The notes beneath the pieces are model-generated. The model saw only the letters and a program-made list of their open reading frames with translations. It was not told the origin of the DNA and did no database searches. From contig JAEEJT010000117.1 of the NCBI GenBank assembly GCA_016282055.1, positions 1-18,059 on the forward strand: a stretch of DNA of 18,059 bases, given 5' to 3'. This stretch comes from Bacilli bacterium (GTDB lineage Bacteria > Bacillota_I > Bacilli_A > ML615J-28 > CAG-698). Every line of letters starts with the position of its first letter. The stretch's first letter is position 1. Shown here one piece after another: positions 6,836-14,070 of this stretch. A program made the position numbers and the translations under genes.

Positions 6836-6856
6836 GTATTTTTACTTAACACCTTT
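6825..6856 (-). terminator. Intrinsic terminator of the BspA-like lipoprotein gene (copy 1)
   Basis: An 11-bp stem (GGTGTTAAGTA with TACTTGACATC, two G-U pairs) and AAAA loop is extended by AAA/TTT and followed by a run of seven T on the minus strand. The 3' arm contains the TTGACA of the rpsP promoter, so one element ends one transcript and positions the next. Confidence 0.85.
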
Positions 6857-6860
6857 ATAT

Positions 6861-8840
6861 TTAATCAATCTTTTTCCATACACAATATAATGTAGTACCA
6901 GATTCTAAAGTTTTTAATAAATCACTTGTTATTACATAATAACAAATTTTTTCAATATCAGTGCCTACAAAATATTTTTTTTCAAATTTTTCAACACATA
7001 TATCTGGAATAATACTATCTTTAGAATATGAAAAACCCAAAAATTTATATCCTTCTCTGTAAGGAATCTCAGGGAAATTATTGTTATATTTATCAGTATC
7101 TATTGAAAAAAAAGCATTAGGAGTTCCATATTTATCATTCACTTTATATGTCCAAGAAACTAAATAACCATTATTAATAGTGCAATCGGTAAATATAGCA
7201 AATGATCCCTTTATTTTTGATGAATATTCTCCTTCATAATATAAACAGCATCCTAAAAAAGCATCTTTTTCAACTTTTTCTATAGTGTCATATAAAATAA
7301 TAGAAGTAAAACATCTTATAAATGCATTAGATTCTATTTCTTTTACACTTCGTGGTATTGTTACACCTTCAATATAATAACAATTAGAAAATGCGGATGA
7401 ACCAATAATCTCTAATCCTTCATTTAATCTTATTTTTTTTAAATTCCTATTCCCGCTAAATGCACCTCGATTTATCTCTTTAACGTTATCACCTAAAATT
7501 AATTTTTCATATAGTGATTCTGAAAATGCAAATTGTTCAATTTTTTCAATATGATTTGGAATAATTAATTTATCATTACAATAACCGATACCTACATATT
7601 GAGATATAACTTTAATATCTTCTGGTATCACAAAATCACCAAGTAATCTAACTAATAAATTAGTTCTTTTATCAATTAAACATCCATTATTATACGAATA
7701 ATATTCATTCCCTTTAGAAATTGAAATTGTTGAAAGAACAGGATTAAACCCAAATGTACCATTTGTGATATTCGAAATATTTTCTGAAATTATTACCTCT
7801 TCAAGTAAAGGGCAATTTGTAATAACATTATCTAATATTGTCACACCATTGCCAAAATCTATTCTTTTTAAATATGGTAAATTATTAAAAGCTTGATTTT
7901 CAATATATACAATGTTATCTGGAATTATAATCTCATCAACATGCAAACAATTAAAAGCACCTCTATATATGCCTTTTACATAATCATTAAATTTAAAGTA
8001 TTCAGTTGCACTCATTATATAATTATTATCTTTATTAATAAATAACCCATTATCATAATATAAATAATTATTATTACTAATATTAACTTCTTTTAAATTA
8101 AAACAACCTGAAAAAGCACTATCAGAAATATGATTTACATTTTCACCTATAACAATTTTTTCTAAACTACAATTATTAAAAAAGCATTCAGTTCCAATTT
8201 TTTTTACGTTATTAGGTAAATAAATTTCTTTAATCAATGGGCAATTTTTAAACATTTGATTCCCGCAGACTTCTAAATTATATGGTAATTTTACTCTAGT
8301 TAATTTTTCTGCATTTTCTAATGGTTGAATACTATTCACGCCATCGGGAATTATAACACTGGTTATTACCATATTAGATTGAAAGTTTATTTTTTCAATA
8401 TCAATATCGTTAATAGTTTCAGGTATTATAAGTTTTCCTTGTATCAAATTTATTTTATTAAAAAAAAGAATATTATGACTAACACTAAAATATTCATCAT
8501 ATGAATTAATATTAAATATTATATCTTTAGAATAAGAAGATTCAATTATTGAATTATCATATGTATATGCAGATATATTAAATATGTACTTACCTACTTT
8601 ATCAGTAATATTAAAAATATCTAATTCATTAGTTTTAGTTGTATATTCAAAAGTTTCATTAGAACATCTCATAGTGACTCTATAATTTGTTGCATAAGGA
8701 ACTTTATCCCAATGCAATATTTCATAATTATCAATAAAGCAATTTGTTGGAATACCTAATGTATTATTTTTTTCACAACCAAAAGCAATAAAACATATAA
8801 TTATAAATAAAGCATATAAAATTAATCGTATTCTTTTCAT
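6861..8840 (-). CDS. BspA-like leucine-rich-repeat surface lipoprotein, copy 1
   Basis: The 659-residue protein has a signal with lipobox Cys22 (AFGC), so it should be lipid-anchored outside the cell. After it come a fibronectin-III-like segment (about 36-115, with LHWDKVPYATNYRV), an array of BspA-type LRR_5 repeats (about 135-540; recurring I-P-x-x-[VI]-x-x-I-x-x-x-A-F and CxxL units), and a C-terminal InlB-B/Flg_new-like module (about 590-659: FPEIPYREGYKFLGFSY ... GTTLYCVWKKID). Such proteins are often adhesins or ligand binders; the target here is unknown. Copy 2 (10244-12280) has the same architecture and shares near-identical DNA blocks. It starts 52 nt after the acidic secreted protein gene, with a GGGAG site, and no convincing promoter was found in that gap, so co-transcription is likely. 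Confidence 0.88.
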   Translation of the reverse strand: MKRIRLILYALFIIICFIAFGCEKNNTLGIPTNCFIDNYEILHWDKVPYATNYRVTMRCSNETFEYTTKTNELDIFNITDKVGKYIFNISAYTYDNSIIESSYSKDIIFNINSYDEYFSVSHNILFFNKINLIQGKLIIPETINDIDIEKINFQSNMVITSVIIPDGVNSIQPLENAEKLTRVKLPYNLEVCGNQMFKNCPLIKEIYLPNNVKKIGTECFFNNCSLEKIVIGENVNHISDSAFSGCFNLKEVNISNNNYLYYDNGLFINKDNNYIMSATEYFKFNDYVKGIYRGAFNCLHVDEIIIPDNIVYIENQAFNNLPYLKRIDFGNGVTILDNVITNCPLLEEVIISENISNITNGTFGFNPVLSTISISKGNEYYSYNNGCLIDKRTNLLVRLLGDFVIPEDIKVISQYVGIGYCNDKLIIPNHIEKIEQFAFSESLYEKLILGDNVKEINRGAFSGNRNLKKIRLNEGLEIIGSSAFSNCYYIEGVTIPRSVKEIESNAFIRCFTSIILYDTIEKVEKDAFLGCCLYYEGEYSSKIKGSFAIFTDCTINNGYLVSWTYKVNDKYGTPNAFFSIDTDKYNNNFPEIPYREGYKFLGFSYSKDSIIPDICVEKFEKKYFVGTDIEKICYYVITSDLLKTLESGTTLYCVWKKID

Positions 8841-8870
8841 AAAAATCTCCCAAACTATCCAACATATAAG

Positions 8871-8904
8871 ACAAGATTGTAAGTATAATAACTTACGATC
8901 TTGT
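8871..8904 (-). repeat. GTAAGT-N6-ACTTAC hairpin between the secreted gene and BspA-like copy 1
   Basis: Arms of 14 nt pair around a 6-nt TATTAT loop with a single C-A mismatch in the minus-strand RNA. The upstream arm overlaps the last codons of the secreted protein gene. There is no T-run after it, so classical termination is doubtful; attenuation or 3'-end protection is possible. A matching hairpin precedes copy 2. Confidence 0.65.
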
Positions 8905-10158
8905 ATCCTCTAAAAATTCAAAGTAATCCTCAAATCTATGGATATCAAAACCAGACGTATTAAACAATGAAGGAAAAATTCCGTCACCATCTCCATTACT
9001 CTCGTAAATAAAACTTTGCAATCCAAGTGTCTCACTTAACATTATATGTGTTATTGAAGCCCTTCCTTCCCAATTATCATAAATTGCAATTTCATCCACA
9101 GATAAAAATGTAAAAATCATTTCATCAATAGATGGCATTTTTGAACGATTATAATAATTATTTTCGATCACTTCTCCATTAATATTATAATCCATTAAAG
9201 GCTCAAATCCATAGTTATAATAAAATTCATCGTAAACATCATCATTCACACCATAAGTAAGAGATATTCTACAGTTCGTAGCCATGACAAAATTCATCCA
9301 TTCATAATATATATCGCTGTTCCATAACATATTCATTGTCGTTGCATCATTATCACAATTAATAATAAAATTTCGACAATTTGCAGCTAATGAATAATCA
9401 AGGTATGAATTCTCGTCAAAAGTAAAGACAATATCTGAATGGAAATTCATTAAAAAAGGGTTTATAAGAAATGGGTTATGAAATCCCATTTGTCTAACAA
9501 ATATAGGTAATAACACATATTCTAAAAGATGTTCTTGAAAAATAATTGAAGTAGTATTATAGTCAAAATAGTAATTAAAATGATTTAAATACCCTATATT
9601 AGAACTAATATAATTATATGTAATATCCATATAATTTTCCAATAACAAAACAAAAACATCCGTATCAATATGAAAGTCAACATAATCTAAAAATTCGCTA
9701 TAAGTGCAATATAAACTTTCATATGTTCCATCAATAAACATTATTGTGCATCCATTATTTTTTAACAAAGAAAACCAAGAGCATAAACCATCTAGAAATT
9801 CCATAGAACTAGTATTTGGAAGCATTCTAGTAGGAATATTAACAATTACATATGTATCATACAATATATAATTTTCCATACTATAACGACCATCTAAGAA
9901 CGCATTATATTCAACAAATTCAGAAGCATAATTTAAACTTAAATCATATGCCATATCACAAATCAATTCATCATAATAAATATGTTCTTCAAACTCAGTT
10001 CTATAGTATGCATCATTATTATTTTCAGCATTAAGACGCAAAGTAAAATAATAAACATCAGAATGACTTGAAGCCTTTGTATTAAGGCTAAAACTAAAAA
10101 GAGAAATTAACATTAATAAAAACATGTTAACAAAAAGAATGAATTTTTTTCTAATCAT
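8893..10158 (-). CDS. Secreted acidic protein of unknown function
   Basis: I do not recognise this 421-residue protein. It has a clear Sec signal (basic RKK, hydrophobic 6-25, probable cleavage after NTKA around residue 29) and no lipobox, so it is likely released or wall-associated. The mature part has no visible membrane span, repeat array or familiar catalytic motif. Its composition is striking: rich in Tyr, Asn, Phe, Asp and Glu, only two lysines after the signal peptide, about seven cysteines, and so strongly acidic. It has its own consensus promoter and a strong GGTGGAGG site. It lies between two paralogous BspA-like lipoprotein genes and its stop codon lies in the hairpin before copy 1, which suggests a shared surface role. 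That role is inference only. Confidence 0.8.
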   Translation of the reverse strand: MIRKKFILFVNMFLLMLISLFSFSLNTKASSHSDVYYFTLRLNAENNNDAYYRTEFEEHIYYDELICDMAYDLSLNYASEFVEYNAFLDGRYSMENYILYDTYVIVNIPTRMLPNTSSMEFLDGLCSWFSLLKNNGCTIMFIDGTYESLYCTYSEFLDYVDFHIDTDVFVLLLENYMDITYNYISSNIGYLNHFNYYFDYNTTSIIFQEHLLEYVLLPIFVRQMGFHNPFLINPFLMNFHSDIVFTFDENSYLDYSLAANCRNFIINCDNDATTMNMLWNSDIYYEWMNFVMATNCRISLTYGVNDDVYDEFYYNYGFEPLMDYNINGEVIENNYYNRSKMPSIDEMIFTFLSVDEIAIYDNWEGRASITHIMLSETLGLQSFIYESNGDGDGIFPSLFNTSGFDIHRFEDYFEFLEDTRS

Positions 10159-10168
10159 TTTATATCCT

Positions 10169-10193
10169 CCACCTTCATTATATGTGAAGTAGG
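10169..10193. promoter_or_regulatory. Imperfect inverted repeat flanking the -10 of the secreted protein gene, candidate operator
   Basis: CCTACTTCA and TGAAGGTGG lie on either side of the -10 with a 7-nt gap; seven of nine positions are complementary, including an uninterrupted CTTCA/TGAAG. The right arm also overlaps the ribosome site, so it could act on DNA or RNA. It is suggestive only. Confidence 0.35.
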
Positions 10194-10205
10194 AAATATT
10201 GTCAA
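10177..10205 (-). promoter_or_regulatory. Consensus sigma-A promoter of the acidic secreted protein gene
   Basis: Perfect TTGACA (10200-10205) and TATAAT (10177-10182) on the minus strand are 17 nt apart. The start codon is only 18 nt past the -10, so the mRNA leader would be about 12 nt and consist almost entirely of the ribosome site. Confidence 0.85.
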
Positions 10206-10243
10206 CACAAAATTTATCTATTTTTTACTTAACACATTTATAT

Positions 10244-12280
10244 TTAATCAATCTTTTTCCATACGCAATATAATGTAGTGCCTGCTTCTAAAGAACTTAA
10301 CAAATCTTTAGTTAAAACATAATGAAATTCTTTGGTAATTGATCCAAAAAAATCTTTTTGCTCTTTAACAATAGACTTAACATATGTATCTGGAATATCA
10401 CTATCTGCAGAATATGAAAAGCCTAATAATTCATATCCTTCTCTATAAGGTATTTCAGGAATAAAATTATTCTTATCAGTATCGAAATTATCACTAAATG
10501 CACAATTTGGAAGGCCTTTTTTATCTATTCCTTTATATGTCGATGAAACTTTATATGTCCATGAAACCAAATAACCATTAGTTATAACACAATCATAAAA
10601 TCTAGCATAATCGCCAACAAGAAAACCTACTTGATAATCACCTTCATAATATACACAGCAACCTGTAAAAGGATCACCAATAATTTCATTTCCCATTTTA
10701 AGTAATTCTATTGTTTCTACTGTATTATACAAAATTATCGAAGTATAACACTCACTAAAAGCATTTCCTTTTATAGTTTTCACGCTTTTTGGAATAGTGA
10801 TTCCATTCACATTATAACAAGATGCAAAAGCCGAACTACCAATTATCTCTAAACCATCATTTAATTTAACTTTTTTTAAACTATAATTACACGAAAAGGC
10901 ATAATTGCAAATCTCTTTAACACTATCTCCCAATATTAATTCATCAAATGAAGAATTTGAAAAACTTTTTTGTTCGATTTTTTGAATATGATTAGGAATA
11001 ATCAATTTATCATTATAATATCCCACACCAACACCTTCAGATATGACAGTTATATCATCAGGAATTATAAAATCACCAAGTAATCTAACCAATAAATTAG
11101 TTCTCTTATCAATTAAACAACCATTATTAAAAGAATAATAATCATTCTCTTCATTAAAAGTAATTTTTTTAAGATTACTATTATAACCAAATGTGCCATT
11201 AGATATATTTTTAATGTTTTTTGATAAAATAACTTCTTCTAAATTTGGACAATGTGTAATAACATTATCCAATTCATCGATTCCCAATCCAAAGTCAATT
11301 TTTTCTAATAACGGTAAATTGCTAAATGCTCCTTGTTTAATTGTTAAGACATTATCTGGTATAATAATTTCTTTAATGTGTAATCCATTAAAAGCATTAC
11401 TATTAATACCTTTAACATAACAATTAAATTCAAACTCTTCAGTTGCACAAATTATATAATCATTAGATTTATTTATAAATAATCCTTTATCATAATATAT
11501 ATATGTATTATCTTTATCAATAATAACATCTTTTAAATTAAAACAACCAGAAAAAACATTTCCAGAAATCTTTTTTACACCTTTACCAATAATAACTTTT
11601 TCCAAGTTTATATCATTATTAAAAAAATCATTGCCAAGCGTTTCAAAATTATCAGGAATTATAACTTCTTTTAACAAAGGACAGTTACTAAATAATTTAG
11701 TCTCACTTCCAGTTAAATTTTCTGATAATTTAATTCTAGTTAAATTTGAAGCATTTTCTAAAGGTTTAATGTGAGTTATAGAATCAGACATATAAATACT
11801 AGATACTTTCATATCAGATTCAAAATAGACATATTCAACAATTTGGTTATTAAAATATTCAGGTATAATTAATTTTCCAGTTATTTTATTAGTATTTACA
11901 AAACTTATCCTTGAATCATCTATTTTAAAACAATCATTATAAGAATTAATATTAAATTTTAATTCTTTAGAATACTCAGATTCATAATACTTATTATCAG
12001 ATGTATAAGCTGAAATTAAAAAAGTATACTCTCCTACTTCAGTTGTTTCATAAAATATATCAAACTCATTTTTCGTTGTTGTAAACTCACTAATATCATC
12101 ACCATAACTCATTGAAATCCTATAATTTGTTGCATAAGGAACTTTATCCCAATGCAATATTTCATAATTATCAATATAACAATTTTTAGGGGTTTCTAAT
12201 GTATTATCTTTTTTGCATCCTAATAAATTAATAATAAGAAAACAAAAAAGAATTTTAAAAATTAAATTAATTTTTTTCAT
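10244..12280 (-). CDS. BspA-like leucine-rich-repeat surface lipoprotein, copy 2
   Basis: The 678-residue protein is a paralog of the gene at 6861-8840: lipobox Cys22 (LLGC), fibronectin-III-like segment (LHWDKVPYATNYRI, about 42-55), LRR_5 repeats (about 130-555, for example KEIIIPDNVLTIKQGAFSNL and LEIIGSSAFASC) and an InlB-B/Flg_new-like end (IPEIPYREGYELLGFSY ... GTTLYCVWKKID). It is 19 residues longer, from small insertions near the C-terminal module. Protein blocks such as NNGCLIDKRTNLLVRLLGDF are identical in both while flanking repeats have diverged. It follows rsuA after 140 nt and has an AGGAGGT site. Its 3' flank resembles that of copy 1, but the terminator's second arm is not preserved, so read-through into the secreted gene is possible. 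An adhesive or ligand-binding role is inferred. Confidence 0.88.
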   Translation of the reverse strand: MKKINLIFKILFCFLIINLLGCKKDNTLETPKNCYIDNYEILHWDKVPYATNYRISMSYGDDISEFTTTKNEFDIFYETTEVGEYTFLISAYTSDNKYYESEYSKELKFNINSYNDCFKIDDSRISFVNTNKITGKLIIPEYFNNQIVEYVYFESDMKVSSIYMSDSITHIKPLENASNLTRIKLSENLTGSETKLFSNCPLLKEVIIPDNFETLGNDFFNNDINLEKVIIGKGVKKISGNVFSGCFNLKDVIIDKDNTYIYYDKGLFINKSNDYIICATEEFEFNCYVKGINSNAFNGLHIKEIIIPDNVLTIKQGAFSNLPLLEKIDFGLGIDELDNVITHCPNLEEVILSKNIKNISNGTFGYNSNLKKITFNEENDYYSFNNGCLIDKRTNLLVRLLGDFIIPDDITVISEGVGVGYYNDKLIIPNHIQKIEQKSFSNSSFDELILGDSVKEICNYAFSCNYSLKKVKLNDGLEIIGSSAFASCYNVNGITIPKSVKTIKGNAFSECYTSIILYNTVETIELLKMGNEIIGDPFTGCCVYYEGDYQVGFLVGDYARFYDCVITNGYLVSWTYKVSSTYKGIDKKGLPNCAFSDNFDTDKNNFIPEIPYREGYELLGFSYSADSDIPDTYVKSIVKEQKDFFGSITKEFHYVLTKDLLSSLEAGTTLYCVWKKID

Positions 12281-12315
12281 AATAAATACCTCCTAAAAAA
12301 CAAATATATATTAAA

Positions 12316-12343
12316 GAATTGTAAGTAGTAATACTTACAATTC
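12316..12343 (-). repeat. Perfect hairpin (GTAAGT-N6-ACTTAC core) upstream of BspA-like copy 2
   Basis: GAATTGTAAGTA pairs perfectly with TACTTACAATTC around a 4-nt loop. On the minus strand it is followed by TTTAATATATATTTG, a modest T-rich tail, so it may terminate rsuA. The same core sits at nearly the same distance upstream of copy 1, which argues for a role tied to the lipoprotein genes. Confidence 0.7.
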
Positions 12344-12374
12344 ATCTAAATTATAAATTAATTAATCATTAATC

Positions 12375-12404
12375 ATTATTCTTATAGAAATAATATGATG
12401 TAAA
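12375..12404 (-). promoter_or_regulatory. Possible weak promoter for BspA-like copy 2
   Basis: TTTACA (12399-12404) and AATAAT (12375-12380) on the minus strand are 18 nt apart. If used, the hairpin at 12316-12343 would lie in the 5' leader of copy 2. The match is weak and this AT-rich stretch offers other possibilities. Confidence 0.3.
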
Positions 12405-12420
12405 TATAAATAGATTTTAT

Positions 12421-13131
12421 CTATTTTTTTAATATATTTAATTCTTCTTCAGTTAATTCTCTATATTCTCCTTCTTTTAATAAAGGATCAAGATTAACAC
12501 CATCAACACTTACTCTTTTTAAATTTAAAACATCATGGCCGCAACTTTTACACATCTTTTTAACTTGATGGTACTTACCTTCAGTTATAGTAATATATGC
12601 ATTATTTGGATTACTACAAATCTCAAGATTTGCTTTTTTACATTTATAAGGTGTATCAATAGTTTCAAAAATAGTAACCCCTTCTTCAAATGCTTTTATA
12701 TCATCACTTGAAAAAGCACAATCTGTTTCAACAAAATACTTTTTGCATAAATCAAACTTTGGACTAGTAAGTTTATGAGTTAAAGGACCATCATTAGTAA
12801 TAAATATTAAACCAGTTGTATCAATATCAAGTCTTCCAACAATAATCATTTCTTCTTTATTATATTCATCACTTATTAAGTCAATTAATATTTTATTTAA
12901 TTTATCTTCCTTAGCACAAACATACCCTTTTGGTTTATTAAGCATAAGATAATAGAATTCTTTATAGATGATTTCTTTATCATCAAGATATACTTTATCA
13001 TTATCTAATACATACATACTATTATCAGTAACAATAGTATCATTAATTCTAACACGCTTCTTTTTAATTATTTGACGTGCATCATTTCTTGTAATATTTT
13101 GACTAACTCTAATATACTTATCTATTCTCAT
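12421..13131 (-). CDS. rsuA: 16S rRNA pseudouridine synthase RsuA
   Basis: The enzyme isomerises one uridine of 16S rRNA (U516 in E. coli). The 236-residue product has an N-terminal S4 RNA-binding domain (MRIDKYIRVSQNITRNDARQ region, 1-60) followed by the RsuA/RluB-type catalytic domain: YLMLNKPKGYVCA (61-73), the active-site GRLDIDTTGL (99-108, catalytic Asp102), LTHKLTSPKF, and GKYHQVKKMCKSCGHDVLNLKRV. The length and the Asp102 position match RsuA. It overlaps the end of the UPF0223 gene by 14 nt and lacks a strong ribosome site, so it is probably translated by coupling. RluB-like targets on 23S rRNA cannot be fully excluded, but RsuA fits best. Confidence 0.92.
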   Translation of the reverse strand: MRIDKYIRVSQNITRNDARQIIKKKRVRINDTIVTDNSMYVLDNDKVYLDDKEIIYKEFYYLMLNKPKGYVCAKEDKLNKILIDLISDEYNKEEMIIVGRLDIDTTGLIFITNDGPLTHKLTSPKFDLCKKYFVETDCAFSSDDIKAFEEGVTIFETIDTPYKCKKANLEICSNPNNAYITITEGKYHQVKKMCKSCGHDVLNLKRVSVDGVNLDPLLKEGEYRELTEEELNILKK

Positions 13132-13384
13132 TATTTATAAGTGGCTTCATGACCTCATATATTGAAATACCTGTTTGGTCTTTAAGCATCCTATCATATT
13201 TTTTTTCTAGCGCTTTATTATTTAATATATTTTGATACTCTCTATATTTTAAAACTAGATTCTTTTTAGAAATATTTTTATACTTCATATCTTCTATTAA
13301 TCTAAAAAACTCAATGATTTTAACAATCTCAATTGTTGAAAACATATCATAATCAATAATATAACTATTTTCTTTTTCTTTCAT
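13118..13384 (-). CDS. UPF0223 family protein (YktA-like)
   Basis: The short helical protein matches the UPF0223/YktA pattern of Bacilli: YIIDYD, ST.EIVKIIEFF..IE, KYREYQ.I..NKA.EKKYD and TGISIYEVMK. The function of the family is unknown. I place the start at the second Met (13384), 88 residues, because GGTGAT lies at the right distance before it. The ATG at 13396 is 4 codons earlier, has no site, and would sit almost on the transcription start predicted from the TATAAT at 13401-13406. It overlaps rsuA by 14 nt and is the first gene of that pair. Its promoter is divergent from and interleaved with that of def. Confidence 0.8.
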   Translation of the reverse strand: MKEKENSYIIDYDMFSTIEIVKIIEFFRLIEDMKYKNISKKNLVLKYREYQNILNNKALEKKYDRMLKDQTGISIYEVMKPLINNENR

Positions 13385-13400
13385 ATATATCACCATTATT

Positions 13401-13409
13401 ATTATATCA
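13401..13409 (-). promoter_or_regulatory. Extended -10 promoter element for the UPF0223-rsuA pair
   Basis: TGATATAAT on the minus strand is an extended -10; no good -35 lies at 16-18 nt. The implied start is just before the GGTGAT ribosome site, giving a very short leader. Confidence 0.45.
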
Positions 13410-13416
13410 TAAAAAC

Positions 13417-13445
13417 TTGATTTTTTAATGGTTTTTTGCTATTAT
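13417..13445 (+). promoter_or_regulatory. def: Promoter of def
   Basis: TTGATT (13417-13422) and TATTAT (13440-13445) are 17 nt apart on the plus strand, with TGC before the -10 (extended). An overlapping TATAAT at 13443-13448 could serve instead. An AAAGAGG site and the def ATG follow at once. Confidence 0.6.
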
Positions 13446-13464
13446 AATTTAAAGAGGTTTTAAT

Positions 13465-14037
13465 ATGTTATTATACAATGATATTATTAAAGATACTGAA
13501 AAACTATTACGAGAAAAATGTAATGATGTTACAGTACCTTTAGATGAAGAAACAATAAAACAAATAAATGAGATGCATGATTATCTTGTTAATGGATACG
13601 ATGATGAATTTGTAAAAAACAATAACATTCGTCCAGGCGTTGGCATTGCTGCCCCACAAATCGGAGTACTAAAAAGAATGTTTTGTATTTTATCATATGA
13701 TGAAAAGGGAAACTTACATGAATATTGCATCGTTAATCCTAAAATTATCTCAACATCTGTTGAACAAACATATCTAGAATGTGGAGAAGGATGCTTATCA
13801 GTTGAATCAACTCATAAAGGATATGTACATAGATCAAAACGATTAAAAGCAAAATGTATGTTATATGATCCTTATAACAATAAATTAACAGAAACAACAT
13901 TAAGTCTAAAAGGTTATATAGCTGTTATATTCCAACATGAATATGATCACTTAAGTGGCATATTATTCTATGATAGAATAAACAAACAAAATCCGTTTTA
14001 TATACCTGAAAACTCAACACCAGTTAAATTTAATTAA
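13465..14037 (+). CDS. def: Peptide deformylase, type 2
   Basis: The metalloenzyme removes the formyl group from the initiating Met of new proteins. The 190-residue product shows the three signatures: GVGIAAPQIG (58-67), EGCLS (108-112) with metal ligand Cys110, and QHEYDH (157-162) with ligands His158 and His162 and catalytic Glu159. The N-terminal insertion (about 40-57, VNGYDDEFVKNNNIRPG) is typical of the type-2 enzymes of Gram-positive bacteria. AAAGAGG precedes the ATG at 6-7 nt. It is a single-gene unit on the plus strand: promoter upstream and perfect hairpin terminator 6 nt after the stop. No methionyl-tRNA formyltransferase gene is adjacent. Confidence 0.97.
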   Translation: MLLYNDIIKDTEKLLREKCNDVTVPLDEETIKQINEMHDYLVNGYDDEFVKNNNIRPGVGIAAPQIGVLKRMFCILSYDEKGNLHEYCIVNPKIISTSVEQTYLECGEGCLSVESTHKGYVHRSKRLKAKCMLYDPYNNKLTETTLSLKGYIAVIFQHEYDHLSGILFYDRINKQNPFYIPENSTPVKFN

Positions 14038-14042
14038 AATAT

Positions 14043-14068
14043 AAGCACTAATGAATTCATTAGTGCTT
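14043..14068 (+). terminator. Palindromic terminator between def and the convergent YhhN-family gene
   Basis: A perfect 26-nt palindrome (AAGCACTAATG arm, AATT loop) is followed on the plus strand by a T-run, as expected for def. On the minus strand it begins 2 nt after the stop of the convergent gene and is followed by TATATTTTAATT, so it can serve both. Confidence 0.88.
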
Positions 14069-14070
14069 TT

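Noticed and set aside
9852..10034. Plus-strand open frame of 60 codons, rich in His and Tyr
   Set aside because: It is opposite the secreted protein gene, where the many Tyr, Asn and Asp codons give His, Ile and Tyr on the other strand; no ribosome site.
11193..11420. Plus-strand open frame of 75 codons
   Set aside because: Antisense of the leucine-rich repeats of BspA-like copy 2; no initiation signals.
12344..12420. Short direct repeats (TTAATCATTAATCATTA) after rsuA as a repeat array or origin
   Set aside because: Only two to three imperfect units of simple AT-rich sequence; no CRISPR-like spacing or DnaA box series.
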